Shown here: positions 35,925 to 47,298 of the stretch, piece after piece
Layout: the number at the start of each line of letters is the position of its first letter
Position numbering within the stretch: position 1 is the first letter of the stretch
Origin: Cyclotella cryptica
Taxonomy: Eukaryota > Bacillariophyta > Thalassiosirophyceae > Thalassiosirales > Thalassiosiraceae
Direction: 5' to 3'
Assembly: GCA_013187285.1 (NCBI GenBank)
Contig: JABMIG010000173.1
Coordinates: 7,501 to 71,500, forward strand
Length of the DNA stretch: 64,000 nucleotides
Program-made: the position numbers and the translations under genes
Notes under the pieces: generated by a model
Databases searched by the model: none
Seen by the model: only the letters and a program-made list of their open reading frames with translations
What the model was told of the DNA's origin: nothing

Positions 35925-38900
35925 TTATGCGGCACTAGCAGCTGGTCTGCTGATGGGGCGATGCAGTAATGTGTGGCGTGGAATGCAGGGTGCTGTTAGT
36001 TTCGAATTTGGTAGTGTTGGTTGGTCAGTTGTTAAGAAGAGGGGCCGGACTGCTTGGTGATGAATAGCAGGGTGATGCTTGGTGACATAGTCAGCTAAGT
36101 TGGTGGCCCCTGCGCGCCAGTATGGCCGGAAATGTTTCTGGTTGATACGACAACGCAACCAGTGGAAACGCATGTCCATGGCTTTGGTGCGCTTGGGTTG
36201 GATGGTGTTGGTTACAACGCCAAGGGCGGTAGAGTTGTCGGTTTGAATGGGTGTGGGTGGTTGTGGGTGGCCCATTTCGAGAAGGAGGTGTCGCAAGGGA
36301 ATGACTTCACGGGCATTGATATATAGCGCACCGAGTTCGGCCTCAGCAGCGGAAGACATAACGACTTTGATGATTTGCGAAATGGTGAGGACGGCCCCAT
36401 TGTTGGTGGGGTAATGATCATTTTCGGAAAGGAAGAAATGCCCCCCGGCGCGGCTACGCGCATTTGATTCGGAGAGATAAGAGGCGTCACTGTGGGCGGC
36501 TAAAATCATGTCACTTGCTCGATACGTGACGCCGGCGTTGGGGTGTGATAAGGCATAATCCAAAAATTGGTAGACCCGGTCTAGGGTGGTTGTTGTAGGT
36601 TTGGCCTGTTGTGTTGCAAGAGAGCCGAGGGCCGTAAGCATGGTGCAGTCAACTGCCCGAGCATAATAAAGGAAAACTCCAATGACTTCTTGTACGAAGG
36701 TCTTTTGTTGCTTTCCCAGTGCTGGTGAAGTGTCAGCAGTGGCACATAGTTGTTGTTTGCTGCCGTAGGTGCGTGGAGCGCTGGGATAAGGTTGGTGTTG
36801 TGGTTTGGTAGGCAGAGAGTGATGGAAACGTTGTCCGGCTTTTCGCAGTAGCCTGGCATGGAGAGGCGGACGGTACGGTTGCGGTAGTCCCACTGCAGGG
36901 TGAGACCGATGTAGCGCCGTCCGTCCCAATCAGTGGAGATGTCGTAGTGGCCCGTGAGAGTGTTGATAAGATGCTCGGCGTGTACTTTGCCCACATATTT
37001 CACTCCGAAGTCATCAACACAGAGGGCAAAGCAGATGGGTCGCCAATCGTGAGTCCAGAACCGGGGTTGAGTTTGCTTTGGTGGTAGCCGTTGGCCTGGA
37101 GGCGTTGTTCGAGGAGTTGTTGTGCAATGATGCCGGCCTGTGGGAGTCCATACATACCTTTTTGAATGCGCACAAAGACATATCCATCCTGTGCAATGTC
37201 TCGTAATTTGTAGAGATCAATGATGGCGGCTGGTATGTCGGCTAGTTTGAGTCGCATGTATTCTGGACGTGCCATTGGGGTGTTAAGATAAAAATCTTTA
37301 ATATCGATGGTCATGAACTTTGCGTTTAATGTAGAGATGACGCTGTTGAGGAGTATTTTGACGGTGATCATGTCGGCTGTGGGCGTGCCGCAGTCACCTG
37401 GGTAGTTGATGCGATTTCCACCAACTGTGAGGCGAATGCGATACGGATCTTCCTTCTCTGGGCGAAAGTTAGCCACAATACGCCCATAAGTTACATCCTT
37501 CCATCGGTCTTGTGGAACGTGTGATCGCTGGATGAAAGCAATGGTGTCCGTGCCTTTCACGATGCCGGGCAAACCTTGCGCAAGTCGGCCAAGTTCTTTC
37601 CCATATGCATTCTGCCAGGTGTCACGGTATTTGGGGTTAGCGATGAGGTGGCGGTACTCCATTAACTCACCCGTTTCATCATTGAGGACTGCATGAAGCA
37701 TGTCGGGTGGGTAACGCCGCCGTGTGGCCTTGGCGGCTGTTATCCCGATGTGATGTGTGGCCAAGAAGTGTAGCATGGTTTCGTGAGTGATGGAACGGGT
37801 GCGGCTACGAGTGTTGAGGGCTGGTGGTGTAGTGGTGGGCTGCTGGTAAGGTGGGCTGGGGACGGGGCGGCGTGTTGGCACCCTTGGAGGTGGCGCTGTT
37901 TCGTCGTCACTGTCCTCATCATCAGAGATAACGTGGCTGGTGGAGGGCCGCGGCCAGGCCGTGGGGATTGGCGTTTGTGTTTGCACCCTTGGAGGTGGGG
38001 CGTGGATAACGGCGGGTGCGCTTGCAGTTGCTGGTACCGGCGGTTGCTTTGCGGCGTCACTGAAAAGTTGTTGGAGGCGTTGGAGGTCTTGGAGGTTTTT
38101 GGTCCCAACGTGCTGGGCCTTGGCATTGTGCTTAATGATGTGAGCAAGATTGGCTGCAGCGGCGATGAGGGCATCAGTTGGGGTCACGGATGGATTGGTG
38201 AGGTACTTGTGTTTGAAGAACACAGTGGCGGCAATGCGCGTGCTACGGGTGGTGGGAGACCATATCTTCCAGCACCGGTAGTGCTCGGTTGATGTGCCGA
38301 TGATCCAACCTCTTGAGCAGTGTTGGGCGTAGGTCTTGCGTCGATGGGGCTTATCATGAACGAGGGCCTCCATACCAAGCGGAACGAAGGGTGCGGCGTT
38401 GTAATCATGTGGCCCATAGAGGTGCGCATAGGCGGAGATTTTGGGGTTTGCATTGGACTGACGTAGGAGGTTGAGTTGCCGTTCCATGTGTGGGATGAGT
38501 TGGCACCACAGGTGGAGTGGAAATTTGTCGGCTGTGCCGCTAATGACAGCAACGAAGTGATCTTTCCACGTTTGTATGGCTTTTTCGGCGACATTGCGGC
38601 GGTGGTCATCAGGTGGGACAAGTTGGTATGTCATGCCTGAATCTAGGATGGCTTGCTTGTATGCTGCGGATGCTTCATTGTCGAGGACTTGGCGCTTTGG
38701 TGAGAGTCCACATGCTCCCATACGGGAGAGAGCTCTGGTGCGTGCGAGGATGAGTTCACCCTCTGTCCTGTTCTTTGTTGGCTCAACCCAAATAGAGTTG
38801 CTGTCGGTGTGGTACAGGATCATCTGGTACCTGTAGCCCCTGGAAGATACATGGGGAAACTGACCTGTTTGATCGGAGTAGACTGTGTCCCGGGTGTCGT

Positions 38901-39963
38901 AGGTCTTGACAAATATGTCATGGTGAGGGAGGGAGGGGGCAGTGTGAGCGGGTATGGTTGGTGGAGCATGCCGAGTTGTCTTGGTGGAGCGCACGCCCTG
39001 GCGTTGGCTACGCATGTGCCCCTGCTGTGTTTCTTCTGACTGGGGAAAATGCTTGTGTACGTTGGCAACGGTTACGAGGGGCCAAGTGTCGTAGTTACCA
39101 CGCCGAATCGCTGCCATCCATGTTGTTTTGGTGGGAAAACCTGCTGCGGCATGGAGGTACCGAATAGTTTGTTGGATACTCGGGAGCTCGTAGACATTGA
39201 GGATGGAGTGCTGCTCCCGCGTACTAGATGATGTAAGGAGGGCGCGGATTTCTTCTGTGGATGGCACGACATACTTAGTGTTGAGTGATTTCGTACCACA
39301 GGGAGAATCCAAGATGAGGGTATCGTTGTTGATGTTGCATGTGATTTGGCGTAAGGGTACTCGCCAAAGCCCGGTGTGTGGACATCTGTAACCCTGGAGG
39401 ATGGAGGTGGCGTTGACGTGGATTTTGTTGGAGTCGTAGAAGTTGACTTCATCCTTGTCGTACACGGCAGTGTACCCAGCGTCGGCAAACTTGCTGCCGC
39501 TGAGTAGCGTCTGTGTGAGATTGGGAACAATGTCAACTTGGTTAGCAGGGGCACGGACATTGAGCATGAGTTGGGAGATATGTGTAGCCTGTGCAGTGCC
39601 ACCTGTGGGCAGGAGGAAAACCTTGGTGGAAGGTTTTGTAGTGGAGTGGAATGGATCATGGAGTGCTCCTGCTGTCGAAGTGGCACCGGTGTCGCTGATG
39701 GCGGAGGGTATTGTGCCGTCTGAAATGCCCTTCTTGACTTGCTGTTTGGTCATGGGTGTGGGGTGGCGTCGCCGCTTGTATTTGGTAGTGGGACGATACA
39801 AGGTGGAGCTGCTGCGGGACATGTGGTGTCGCCAGGCTGTGCTGTTGTTGTCACGGTGGTGCGGCGGGAGATTGAAACGAACTTTTGTTTCAGGGCAGGC
39901 AAGTGGAGACCAATAGTTTAGTGAACATGGGTTTAGTGAATTAAAATAACTAACGGTCTCCAC
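35925..39963 (-). mobile_element. Copia pol region - fossil
   Basis: Reading from high to low coordinates there is an aspartic protease (SDTGATSTAG), an integrase core (SDQTGQF, then DNEASAAYKQ and NVAEKAIQTWKDH), a Pro-rich spacer, a copia-type reverse transcriptase (RIVANFRPEK, IDIKDFYLNTPM, QKGMYGLPQAG) and an RNase H (HSDASYLSES, then SSAAEAELGAL). The arrangement is that of Pseudoviridae. It is largely whole with about two breaks. Confidence 0.88.
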
Positions 39964-39969
39964 TGGATC

Positions 39970-41245
39970 CTATTTCTTGGTTTTGTACCAAGAGGGGCGT
40001 TTGTCCTTGTTTTTGTCAAGGGCAAAACACTCGTCATCCTCGTGGTAGACGCCGTCCTTCTTGCATGAGTTGCAGAAGCGTTGGGGGCGTCTGCCTTCGG
40101 CGGGTGGAGTGCCATTGGATCTGTTGCGTTGCTGGCGAGGTGCAGTGGGAGGTGAAAGGAGAGTCAAGAACTTAGCTTGTTGGTCTAGGATAGCTTTCTG
40201 TTGGGCTTCAAGTTTGTGGAGGAGCGTGGTGTTGTCCAGAGTGATGGCGGCGGCGTGTTCGGTGGCAGTCTCCAAAGCCCCCTCCAAGCTGTTGGTGTAC
40301 TCGAGGAGTGAGTGGTGGTCTGCAGGTGATAAGGCGGAGGTGATGCTGGACGGAACATGTGGTGGATTGTTGGATGGGCGGCTGCCACTGTCAAAAAAGC
40401 TGCTGGCGCTCTCGAACCCTCCCGACCGCGCTTCACGCTCGGCGTTAAACTTTCCTTGCTCTTGTAGATGGCAGCGAAGTGTGCCTTAGCCGCGTCCCAG
40501 GTTTTGTCGGCAGAAGGCTTGATTTCCCAAGCCTGCATTTCCTTGTCATCGAACATGTCGGAGGCGTACATGCTCTCGACGTAATGTTGGATCTTCGTGG
40601 CCTCTGCGGCCGGGACACCGATGTCCCGACAGAGCTTTTGTTGCTTGTCGAGTTCACGGGCAAACTTCGTGATATGGCTCGTGAAGTCCCATTGGGCGTG
40701 AAAGGCTTGGGCTGCTTGTTTTTCTCGAGGGTCGTGACGATGCACCATTCGGTGCGGAGATGCTGGACGATCGTCTTGATCGTTTGGCGCTGTAGCCCGC
40801 GTAGTCGTCTTTGAGCTCCTCGGCGTGCGTGGGATCGGCGGCCTCACGCACAAGTTTGTCGGCGATGGCGCATCGGCGGCTTCTTGCTTCCAAAACTCTT
40901 GGCAAGCGAGGTTGTGCAGGCCCGTGATCGATGCTCGATTCGTGGCGTGGTGGTGTTCGTGAGGCCTGCCGCGGCGATCGGCGGCGTTGGGAGGCGGTCG
41001 ATGGTGATGTCCGGGTTGCCCGTGACCGTGCGATACTCGGCGTCGGTGAGCACGAGTGCGAGATGACCATGGCGTCCACCCCAGCTCGTAGTTTTGGCGG
41101 CTGCCGCGATTTTCGCGATTTGTTGCCGGAGATGGTTTACGGTGGAGGTCGTTGGTTGGCCCACGATCTTGTCGGCGGTAGTGGTGCTATGATGGCTCGT
41201 GCGGCCTCATAGGCGGTGGCTTCGTTCGCGGTGGGCGAGGACATG
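39970..41245 (-). mobile_element. Copia gag region - fossil
   Basis: A basic, Ala/Thr-rich gag-like sequence starts near MSSPTANEAT (about 41245) and ends with a CCHC-like zinc knuckle (CNSCKKDG-x-H-x4-C) and a Lys-rich tail just before pol. About two breaks are visible. The identification rests on position between the 5' LTR and pol and on the zinc knuckle. Confidence 0.7.
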
Positions 41246-41305
41246 GTGGTGGCTGATTTAGGTTGTTGTTGTCGTGGATGTTTTGCAGGTGTTGCTCAGT
41301 GCAAA

Positions 41306-41319
41306 AATTTAGTAATCAC
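41306..41319 (-). other. Primer-site position of the copia, complementary to its own LTR
   Basis: Directly inside the 5' LTR the minus strand reads GTGATTACTAAATT (41319-41306). Its exact reverse complement lies within the LTR at 41370-41357 on the same strand, so the transcript could pair with itself. It does not look like the usual initiator-Met tRNA primer site (TGGTATCAGAGC). Confidence 0.5.
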
Positions 41320-41512
41320 TGCTGAGCATAGCAAACACGTAAATATTGATAATCAGGTGATTACTAAATTATGACTGTTGTATGCTAGCCATACCGTATA
41401 GTAATCAGGTAGACAGGTAAAGTTCTAAGTCTGTACCGCTGTGTAAGTAATGAGGTACACAGGTAAAGCTGTGTAAGTAATGAGGTACACAGGTAAAGTA
41501 TGTGTACATAGC
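41320..41512 (-). repeat. 5' LTR of the copia element
   Basis: This is the partner of 35690-35882, with one visible mismatch in about 192 bp and the same internal 30-bp direct repeat. The sequence outside it, TTAGATTTTGCC, belongs to the 3.6-kb host element. Confidence 0.9.
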
Positions 41513-41553
41513 TTAGATTTTGCCAGTTTAGTTGTCGTGGCATCATTTATATT

Positions 41554-42412
41554 GTAATTCCGGTCAGTCACCGGAATCACGAGATAAGTCATATATATAT
41601 TTCGCTCAAAAATTGTGGATGTTTATTTATTATTACTTAAGTACAAGCAGTTCATAACAATATTATGATCATGTACCACTTAAACTTGTATATCAGGTAA
41701 GTACTGATGAATAAGTTTAAATTTTTTCCCTCCTTTCCCTTCATTTATACCCATTATCGGACCCCCCAAAAAATGCAGCTCGATACTTCTGTCTATATGT
41801 TGGTGCAGTCATGCTTCAACAACACCAACACACTATGACACCGAATAACTACACTAAGAACTTGCTGTAACATATGCCCTGAAACCAACCTCCAATTGTG
41901 AGACAACAACTTTACTACATCCTCAAAACTGTTAACATGCAACACAGCAACACACACTTTTACATCTACTCTTGCATCTAACAGTAACTCTGTATTGTCA
42001 ATGCTAAACTGTTGAAAGACCTACACCCACTGAAATCTCTACATATCTCTGAACACCAAAAACAATAATAAGATGAAATGACAGTTCACCTGACATGTAG
42101 ACTAGAACCGAACAATTTTATTATTGTAACGTGATCGCAATTCCGGTCAGTGACCGGGATTACAAACATTTAATTTAACACAGAGTACAGAAATTCATGT
42201 TACGTGATCGTAATTTGGCTTATTTACCCTGATTACTATCATTTAACATGCCAAAATTGTGTGCCTTCATGTTACATTATCGTAATTCGGGTCAGTGACC
42301 CCAGTTGCGATCATTTAACATGCCAAAATTGTCGGTGTGCCCAAACTTGACACAGATAACAGATTTTCTTTTTACATCATCGTAGTTACGGTCAATGGCC
42401 GGGATTACGATC
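41554..42412. repeat. Array of quasi-palindromes TCGTAATYCCGGTCA-TGACCGGGATTACGA
   Basis: Clear copies centre near 41569, 42148, 42222, 42296 and 42396. The last four form a tandem series with about 73-100 bp spacing and share flanking words (ATGTTAC before; CATTTAACATGCCAAAATTG after). Each can fold into a stem of about 12 bp around GTCAGTGAC. They lie on the right side of the 3.6-kb element. Confidence 0.8.
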
Positions 42413-42948
42413 TTTTAATATACCGAAAACGTCGGCGTGCCCACCGAGCGCTCATGATACTATGGGTCTACAATAATAAAGACGACAAAGATCATCATTA
42501 CAGCTCACACGATTAAAGCATGAAAGATCCATATTTCGTATCACAGCCCAATCTTATGTGTACTCTGATATGGTCAATTTTTAGTGTGGGTCTTGATATA
42601 AAACATGAAAGCCCTTATCGAGCCATTGTAATTTTTCCAATTGATTTGCAAGACATATGACCACATGAAGTAATCTGATACAGCCCGATTTAAAACTTAT
42701 TGAAAACTGTCACTTTTGTGTTTTGTTTGCTAGGAGAAACTCAAAGGGCCGTTAAATTGAAGTTAAAACAACTCAAAACGAATTTCCTGTTTACAGGACC
42801 GCGGGCACCCCATTTACGGGGACAAAAATGCGGATGGAGCAACGCATTTTGAAATCATCCTCCGGCGAGTATATAGGTAGAGGATAGTAAGTAGTGCCAA
42901 ACTAGGTATAGGTACTATCACCATCAGAGTACAAGCACTCGCTCGAAC

Positions 42949-42966
42949 GGAGCTCGGATAGCGCGT
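42949..42966 (-). repeat. Right inverted end of the 3.6-kb element
   Basis: The minus strand reads ACGCGCTATCCGAGCTCC here, matching the left end (33587-33606) apart from one gap and a few substitutions. Gypsy gag-like sequence resumes immediately to the right. Confidence 0.45.
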
Positions 42967-44261
42967 TTCATTTTCTTGTTGGACTTCGTAAGTTTGTCAA
43001 TTTTAGCAGATAGCTGCGCATAGCTACTTCCTCCTCAAGCAGGTCTCTCTGGTCCATGAGAGTTTCCCTTTGGTTTTTTCCCCTTGAAGCTTGACTTTGG
43101 GGTCCCATTGGAGTCATACTTCCGGCAATCCGGAGTGTTGTGGGTGGTATGTGCACGCCCATGTTTCTTGCAGAGAGAACAGTACTTCTCTGTGCAACGT
43201 TTCTTTGGAATCCTGTCACTAAAAGAGACCATCTTCTTCCTAGATGAGTCGTTAGACTTGGCTACAGTCTTGGGTCCTTCTCCAACCTTCTTGGTGGGGT
43301 AGGCCTTCTTGATGCATTCAAGGACTTCGAGGAGTTCCCTGACACTCTGTGGTACCAAGGCTCCACTGAGCTCATATTGGTCCTGCCAGTTCCTAGGAAC
43401 CATCCTGATGATGTGGCTTGCCAAGTCGGCATCATCAAATGGCCAGCATACTTTTGTAGCCTTTGCAGCCTTTGAAGAGTAAAACTGGCACGGCAAGAGT
43501 TCTACATACCCGTTAAGGCGTTGGATCCTCTGCACAAAGTCCTTGATGGGCACCCTGTTTGGTTTCTTCAGCCCATTGCTGATATAGAAACATTCCTGCT
43601 CAGCTGCATCAGTCCTAAAAACGGTTTGCAGATGCAACTGGACACACTCCTGAAAGGAGGTCCAAGATGCCAGGCATTTTATGGGATGCTCAGTCCCATA
43701 CACATCTGTCCAGGGTTCGCAGTTGATCTGCTCCCCGATGATGGTGGTCCAAGGATGACGGGCAGTCTCCGACAGTTGAGTGGAGTACTGCAGCAAGATC
43801 GCTTGGCCAGTGGACACTATGGCCTCGCTGGTGTGGAGTTTAGTAGCAGTTGCTTTGTTCCATGACTGGAGGACAGGGGAATTTTCATCTGTCCCTTTGT
43901 ATTTGGTTTTGGCCGCAGTGGCTGCAGTCAGGTTTGCCTCAGCCTTTTTGTCTGCCTTACAGGCTTCCTTGTAGTCCGTGTCTAAGCCTCTCTGGGAAAT
44001 TATTTCCATTGAGGTCTGGACATGGTTGAGGAACTGTTCATGACTTCCCTCGTTGAAGACGATGACAGACAAGGTCATTTTGTTGGAGACCTTGATTTTG
44101 TTGATCACCTTCGGGGTGTCCATGGCAGTGGGAATGTGGGGAATGGGTGGCTTGGACCTTCCTGAACTCCGTTCACACTCCTGAGGCTTGAGTCCTTCTG
44201 GGCTTGACTTGCTTGTCGACATCCTTTTGATTGTCTCTCCAAGGGACGTATTATAAAACAA
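42967..44261 (-). mobile_element. Gypsy gag region - fossil
   Basis: A reading frame of about 400 codons on the minus strand has a long helical capsid-like part, a basic segment and a zinc-knuckle-like motif (CSLCKKHGRAH, then C) near its end. This fits a gypsy gag. The sequence just upstream (44262-44407) is AT-rich and contains an inverted repeat of AGAATTCTC arms. It is the partner of the pol region at 30076-33580. Confidence 0.7.
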
Positions 44262-46211
44262 GGCCTTGAAAAGGTCTTGTGTGCGTTGTGGAGGTTTTCG
44301 AAAAAGATTTTTTTATAATTATCTTTAAATTTTTCTTCTTCGCTTTCTATTTCTTGAAAGTCTTGCTTCCAACTATTTTGCAAGAATTCTCTCGCGAGAA
44401 TTCTCAATCACAAAAGGCCTTATTAATGAAATCAGACTGGTTAAGTTTTTATTTTGATTGCACTGTTTGGCTTCACTACAAAAATTGCATAATACTTGTC
44501 ATGTGTTGTAGAATTCTCTTAGAATTGATACTATTTTTTTCATCACTCTACCACGTAAAAATCAGAAATGACCACACACATTCCAAATGGGCTATTACAT
44601 ATATTATGTTTACAGCAAGGTAACTTTTTGCGGTCATTGCACTGTCTCCTCTCATGTGTGTAGATTCTAAAAGTGTAGTCAAAGCGGGGTCTCCTTTGTT
44701 GTTTCATTGCACAATGCTGCCTTGTGCTCCACATCGGGACCATTCAGTGGAAGGATGGAGCATTGCGACGATCACCAAAGAGTCCCAGTTTTGTGGCAAG
44801 ATATATATGCATTTACACATTGCACCACCATCATCAAACCACTCGTTGTCATCCTAGTTAGGATATCATCAAGTGATGAGGTTGGGTGGGTGAGATCATG
44901 TGCTTTGAGCCAAGCATTGGGCTCGGACGGCAAGCCACTCCGATCGTCGGGCCATGGTTCTTTTGTGTGTTGTGTGTGATATTATGTAAGTTAAAGAGTA
45001 CAGATATTATTAGCCAATACCTGTGTATACAAAATTTAGTTTAAAAAATTAATTAGTCCAAAATTGACCCAATTGCATCAGAATCTAACCTGGTTGAAGG
45101 AGGCCTGGCATCTATGGCTGACACCTTGTTTCAAACTCTGCACCACCTCACGACCAGAGACATATCAACACCACCTCATGACCAGAGAGATATGCCTGCT
45201 CCATCAAGTATCCAACTTTCCCCAAAGTTAGGCATGCAAACATGACCCATTGAATTCAATGGTATCCATTGAACTAAATGGGGGGAGGTGGACCAAAAAG
45301 AATGAAATTTAGGATGATTCACTTTTCACTACGATTCAGTATGTGGAATCTTGGAGATTTCCTTTATTTCCGTGAAGGAATAAAAATTACCTTTATTCAT
45401 TTTCATTCTACTTCACATAACTAACAAGAACATTTTGTTACAATGAAGTTGGCAGCGATGACCAAAAACTTGGTCTGAGCTTATCCTCGCGAGATTGTCC
45501 GCTCGACTGTTCAAATTGGGTGTGATGGGCAGACTTTCAGAACTAATCTAATGAATCTTCCATCGTGGAAATGCCATCATGAAAATTCCATAATCTATCA
45601 TGTTAAGAATCGTGTCAGCAACGGCTACTATTTTTGGTTGCTAATTATTATTGCTGACCATTGGAGTGTACGGTTGCTATTTTTTAGTAGCTGACGTCAA
45701 AATTAGCAGCAACGATCATCATTTTATAATATTTGTGGTTGCTGAAATAGTGCCTTGCTTACACGTGGAATGTTAAAGTAGTATGTCACTCCCAGTGAAA
45801 TACATCAATTTGTACCCTCTCAATTAATGAGTCAGACACATCAATTACGTTTCATTGCATTTTTCAATATTGTATCATCCTTTTACTCAGTCATTTCCTC
45901 ATTTTTGAGTCAAGATCACATATCACATCCCATTTCATTTTTCATTGTTCTATCATCCTTCAGAATCATGAAGAAAAGCACAACTTTGTTTGATATTGGC
46001 ATGTTGACAGCCTTTCACAATGTCATTGTACATGTTTGCTTATTGGCTGCTGCCTTCCTGGTCAATAATGGCTATGACAGCTTGCTTTATTTGCCATCAA
46101 GAAATGCACTGGAGGAAAGAATTGATATGAGTGTATTGACCACTATGATATTGGTTACATTTGTCAGCATCAACATGCTGCACAGACTCCATTGAAGAGG
46201 AATAGGACAAA
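44262..46211. other. Gene-poor region
   Basis: This AT-rich region upstream of the gypsy gag should hold that element's leader and 5' LTR, but I could not define an LTR. A frame at 45827-46195 (122 codons, hydrophobic, MSQTHQLRFIAFFNIVSSFY at its start) precedes the Harbinger remnant and may be decayed sequence of that element; it shows no domain. Confidence 0.4.
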
Positions 46212-47298
46212 TTGTACTACAACCAAGAGCATGCTTCAAAATGTGTCAGGAGTGATTGGTTCTGTTCTTTGCCAAGATTTGATTATTGGCGGTTCAAGCA
46301 TACATTCCATTTAAAAAGAAGTATGGTTGAAAACATCGTGTTAAGCTTGGCTGATTGTGATCCCTTTTGGCTGTCATCCGTTCATTGTCGTGGAGGGATG
46401 TCAATTGATCTGCTTGTCAAATTTCTGGCTGCACAGAAAATTATATGATATGGAATATCTCATTCCGCCTTAAAGGACTACTTTCATATGGGTGGGAGTA
46501 CTATTAGGCTGTGTCTTGGCAAGCTAACTTGAGAATTGTCAAGTATCCATCTATTTCGGATCTTTATCTGAGAGCTCCTACAAAGAGTGATGCCAAAAAG
46601 ATAGTTGCATTGCACAAAAAAGTCTACAACATTGATGGTTGCCTTGGCTGTCTTGGAAAGGAGAATTTGAGGTCAAAGAGGGCTATCCAACCATTGGGCT
46701 TGAGGCTTTTGCAGATTACAATTTGTAGATATGGCACAATGCTTTTGGCTTTCCTGGATCCCTTAATGACAGCAATATCTGGGATAGGTCGCCATTATTA
46801 AAGTCTATGCTTGATGAAACACATGACAATCTTGGCTCCAAATTCAACATTGATGGTCAAGAATTTAATCATTTATATTATTTGGTTGATAGAATATATC
46901 CATTCTTTTCTCAATTCCTTGCAACAATAAATGATCCAAAAACTAGTCTTGATTGGTTTTTTGCGCCAAAGGAAGGTTGGTGTAAATCAATCGAGAGAGC
47001 ATTTTGTTTCTTGAAGAAGAAGTTCCTATGTATTGTCACAAAATGTTTGTTCTACCATTGTGAAGATATGTTCGACCTTGTGACTGCAGCAATTGTGATA
47101 TTGCATAACATGATGGTTCATGAACGAATTGGATTGATGAAAGAGAGAGCAAACTTTTTTTATGACATAGGCGATTTGCAGTTGGAAATGTCCAGTAGTG
47201 AAGATGATGATGAGATTAGCAATGAAAGTACATCTATGTCTATTCAGAAAGTCGTTGACAATTTTGAGATGTCTAACGCAAGAGACACTATGTTTTAG
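46212..47298 (+). pseudogene. Decayed PIF/Harbinger transposase
   Basis: Pieces in all three frames line up in the order typical of PIF/Harbinger DDE transposases: RFDYWRFKHTFHLKRSMVEN; YLRAPTKSDAKKIVALHKKV, then GCLGCLG; GLEAFADYNL, one stop, IWHNAFGFPGSLNDSNIWD; and LYYLVDRIYPFFSQFLATIN, FFAPKEGWCKSIERAFCFLK and VILHNMMVHERIG. The ADYN-x-GSLND segment carries the second catalytic Asp region, and the ERAFG-LKKKF-like and HNMMV boxes are family hallmarks. The frame changes at about 46505 and 46675, with stops besides, so it is dead. The last 163-codon part (46807-47298) is still open and ends in an acidic tail. No terminal repeats were recognised. Confidence 0.85.

Larger units (their letters stand above)
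35690..41512 (-). mobile_element. Young Ty1/copia LTR retrotransposon (CoDi-like)
   Basis: A complete-looking copy on the minus strand: 5' LTR at 41320-41512, gag, pol and 3' LTR at 35690-35882. The LTRs are about 192 bp and differ at one position that I can find, so insertion was recent. Integrase precedes reverse transcriptase, which is the copia order. Base composition is GC- and CpG-richer than the surroundings. Reading frames have roughly four breaks. I saw no clear target-site duplication. The short LTR and the domain style resemble diatom CoDi elements. Confidence 0.88.
33587..42966. mobile_element. Noncoding element with short inverted ends, inserted in the gypsy gag and host to the copia
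   Basis: This block interrupts the gypsy element. Without the nested copia it is about 3.56 kb (33587-35689 plus 41513-42966). Its ends match in inverted orientation: ACGCAGCCGCACCGAGCTCC at 33587 and, reversed, ACGCGCTATCCGAGCTCC from 42966 to 42949, sharing the 9-mer CCGAGCTCC. Both flanks carry the same kind of quasi-palindrome based on GTAATYCCGGTCA/TGACCGGGATTAC. No protein-coding capacity is visible, so it looks like a non-autonomous DNA element. The target duplication is unclear. Confidence 0.5.
30076..44261 (-). mobile_element. Old Ty3/gypsy LTR retrotransposon, split in two by a nested insertion
   Basis: Two parts on the minus strand form one element: a gag part at about 42967-44261 and a pol part at about 30076-33580. 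They are separated by the insertion at 33587-42966. The last gag residues (Lys/Asn-rich) and the first residues of the pol side (Lys/Arg-rich, then Asp/Ser-rich) look like neighbouring pieces of one gag tail, which is why I join them as one locus. LTRs were not recognised. The copy is broken in several places, perhaps five to ten, and is clearly older than the copia element nested inside it. Confidence 0.75.

Noticed and set aside
37783-39916. Several plus-strand frames within the copia element
   Set aside because: They are antisense shadows of the pol region and show no independent features.
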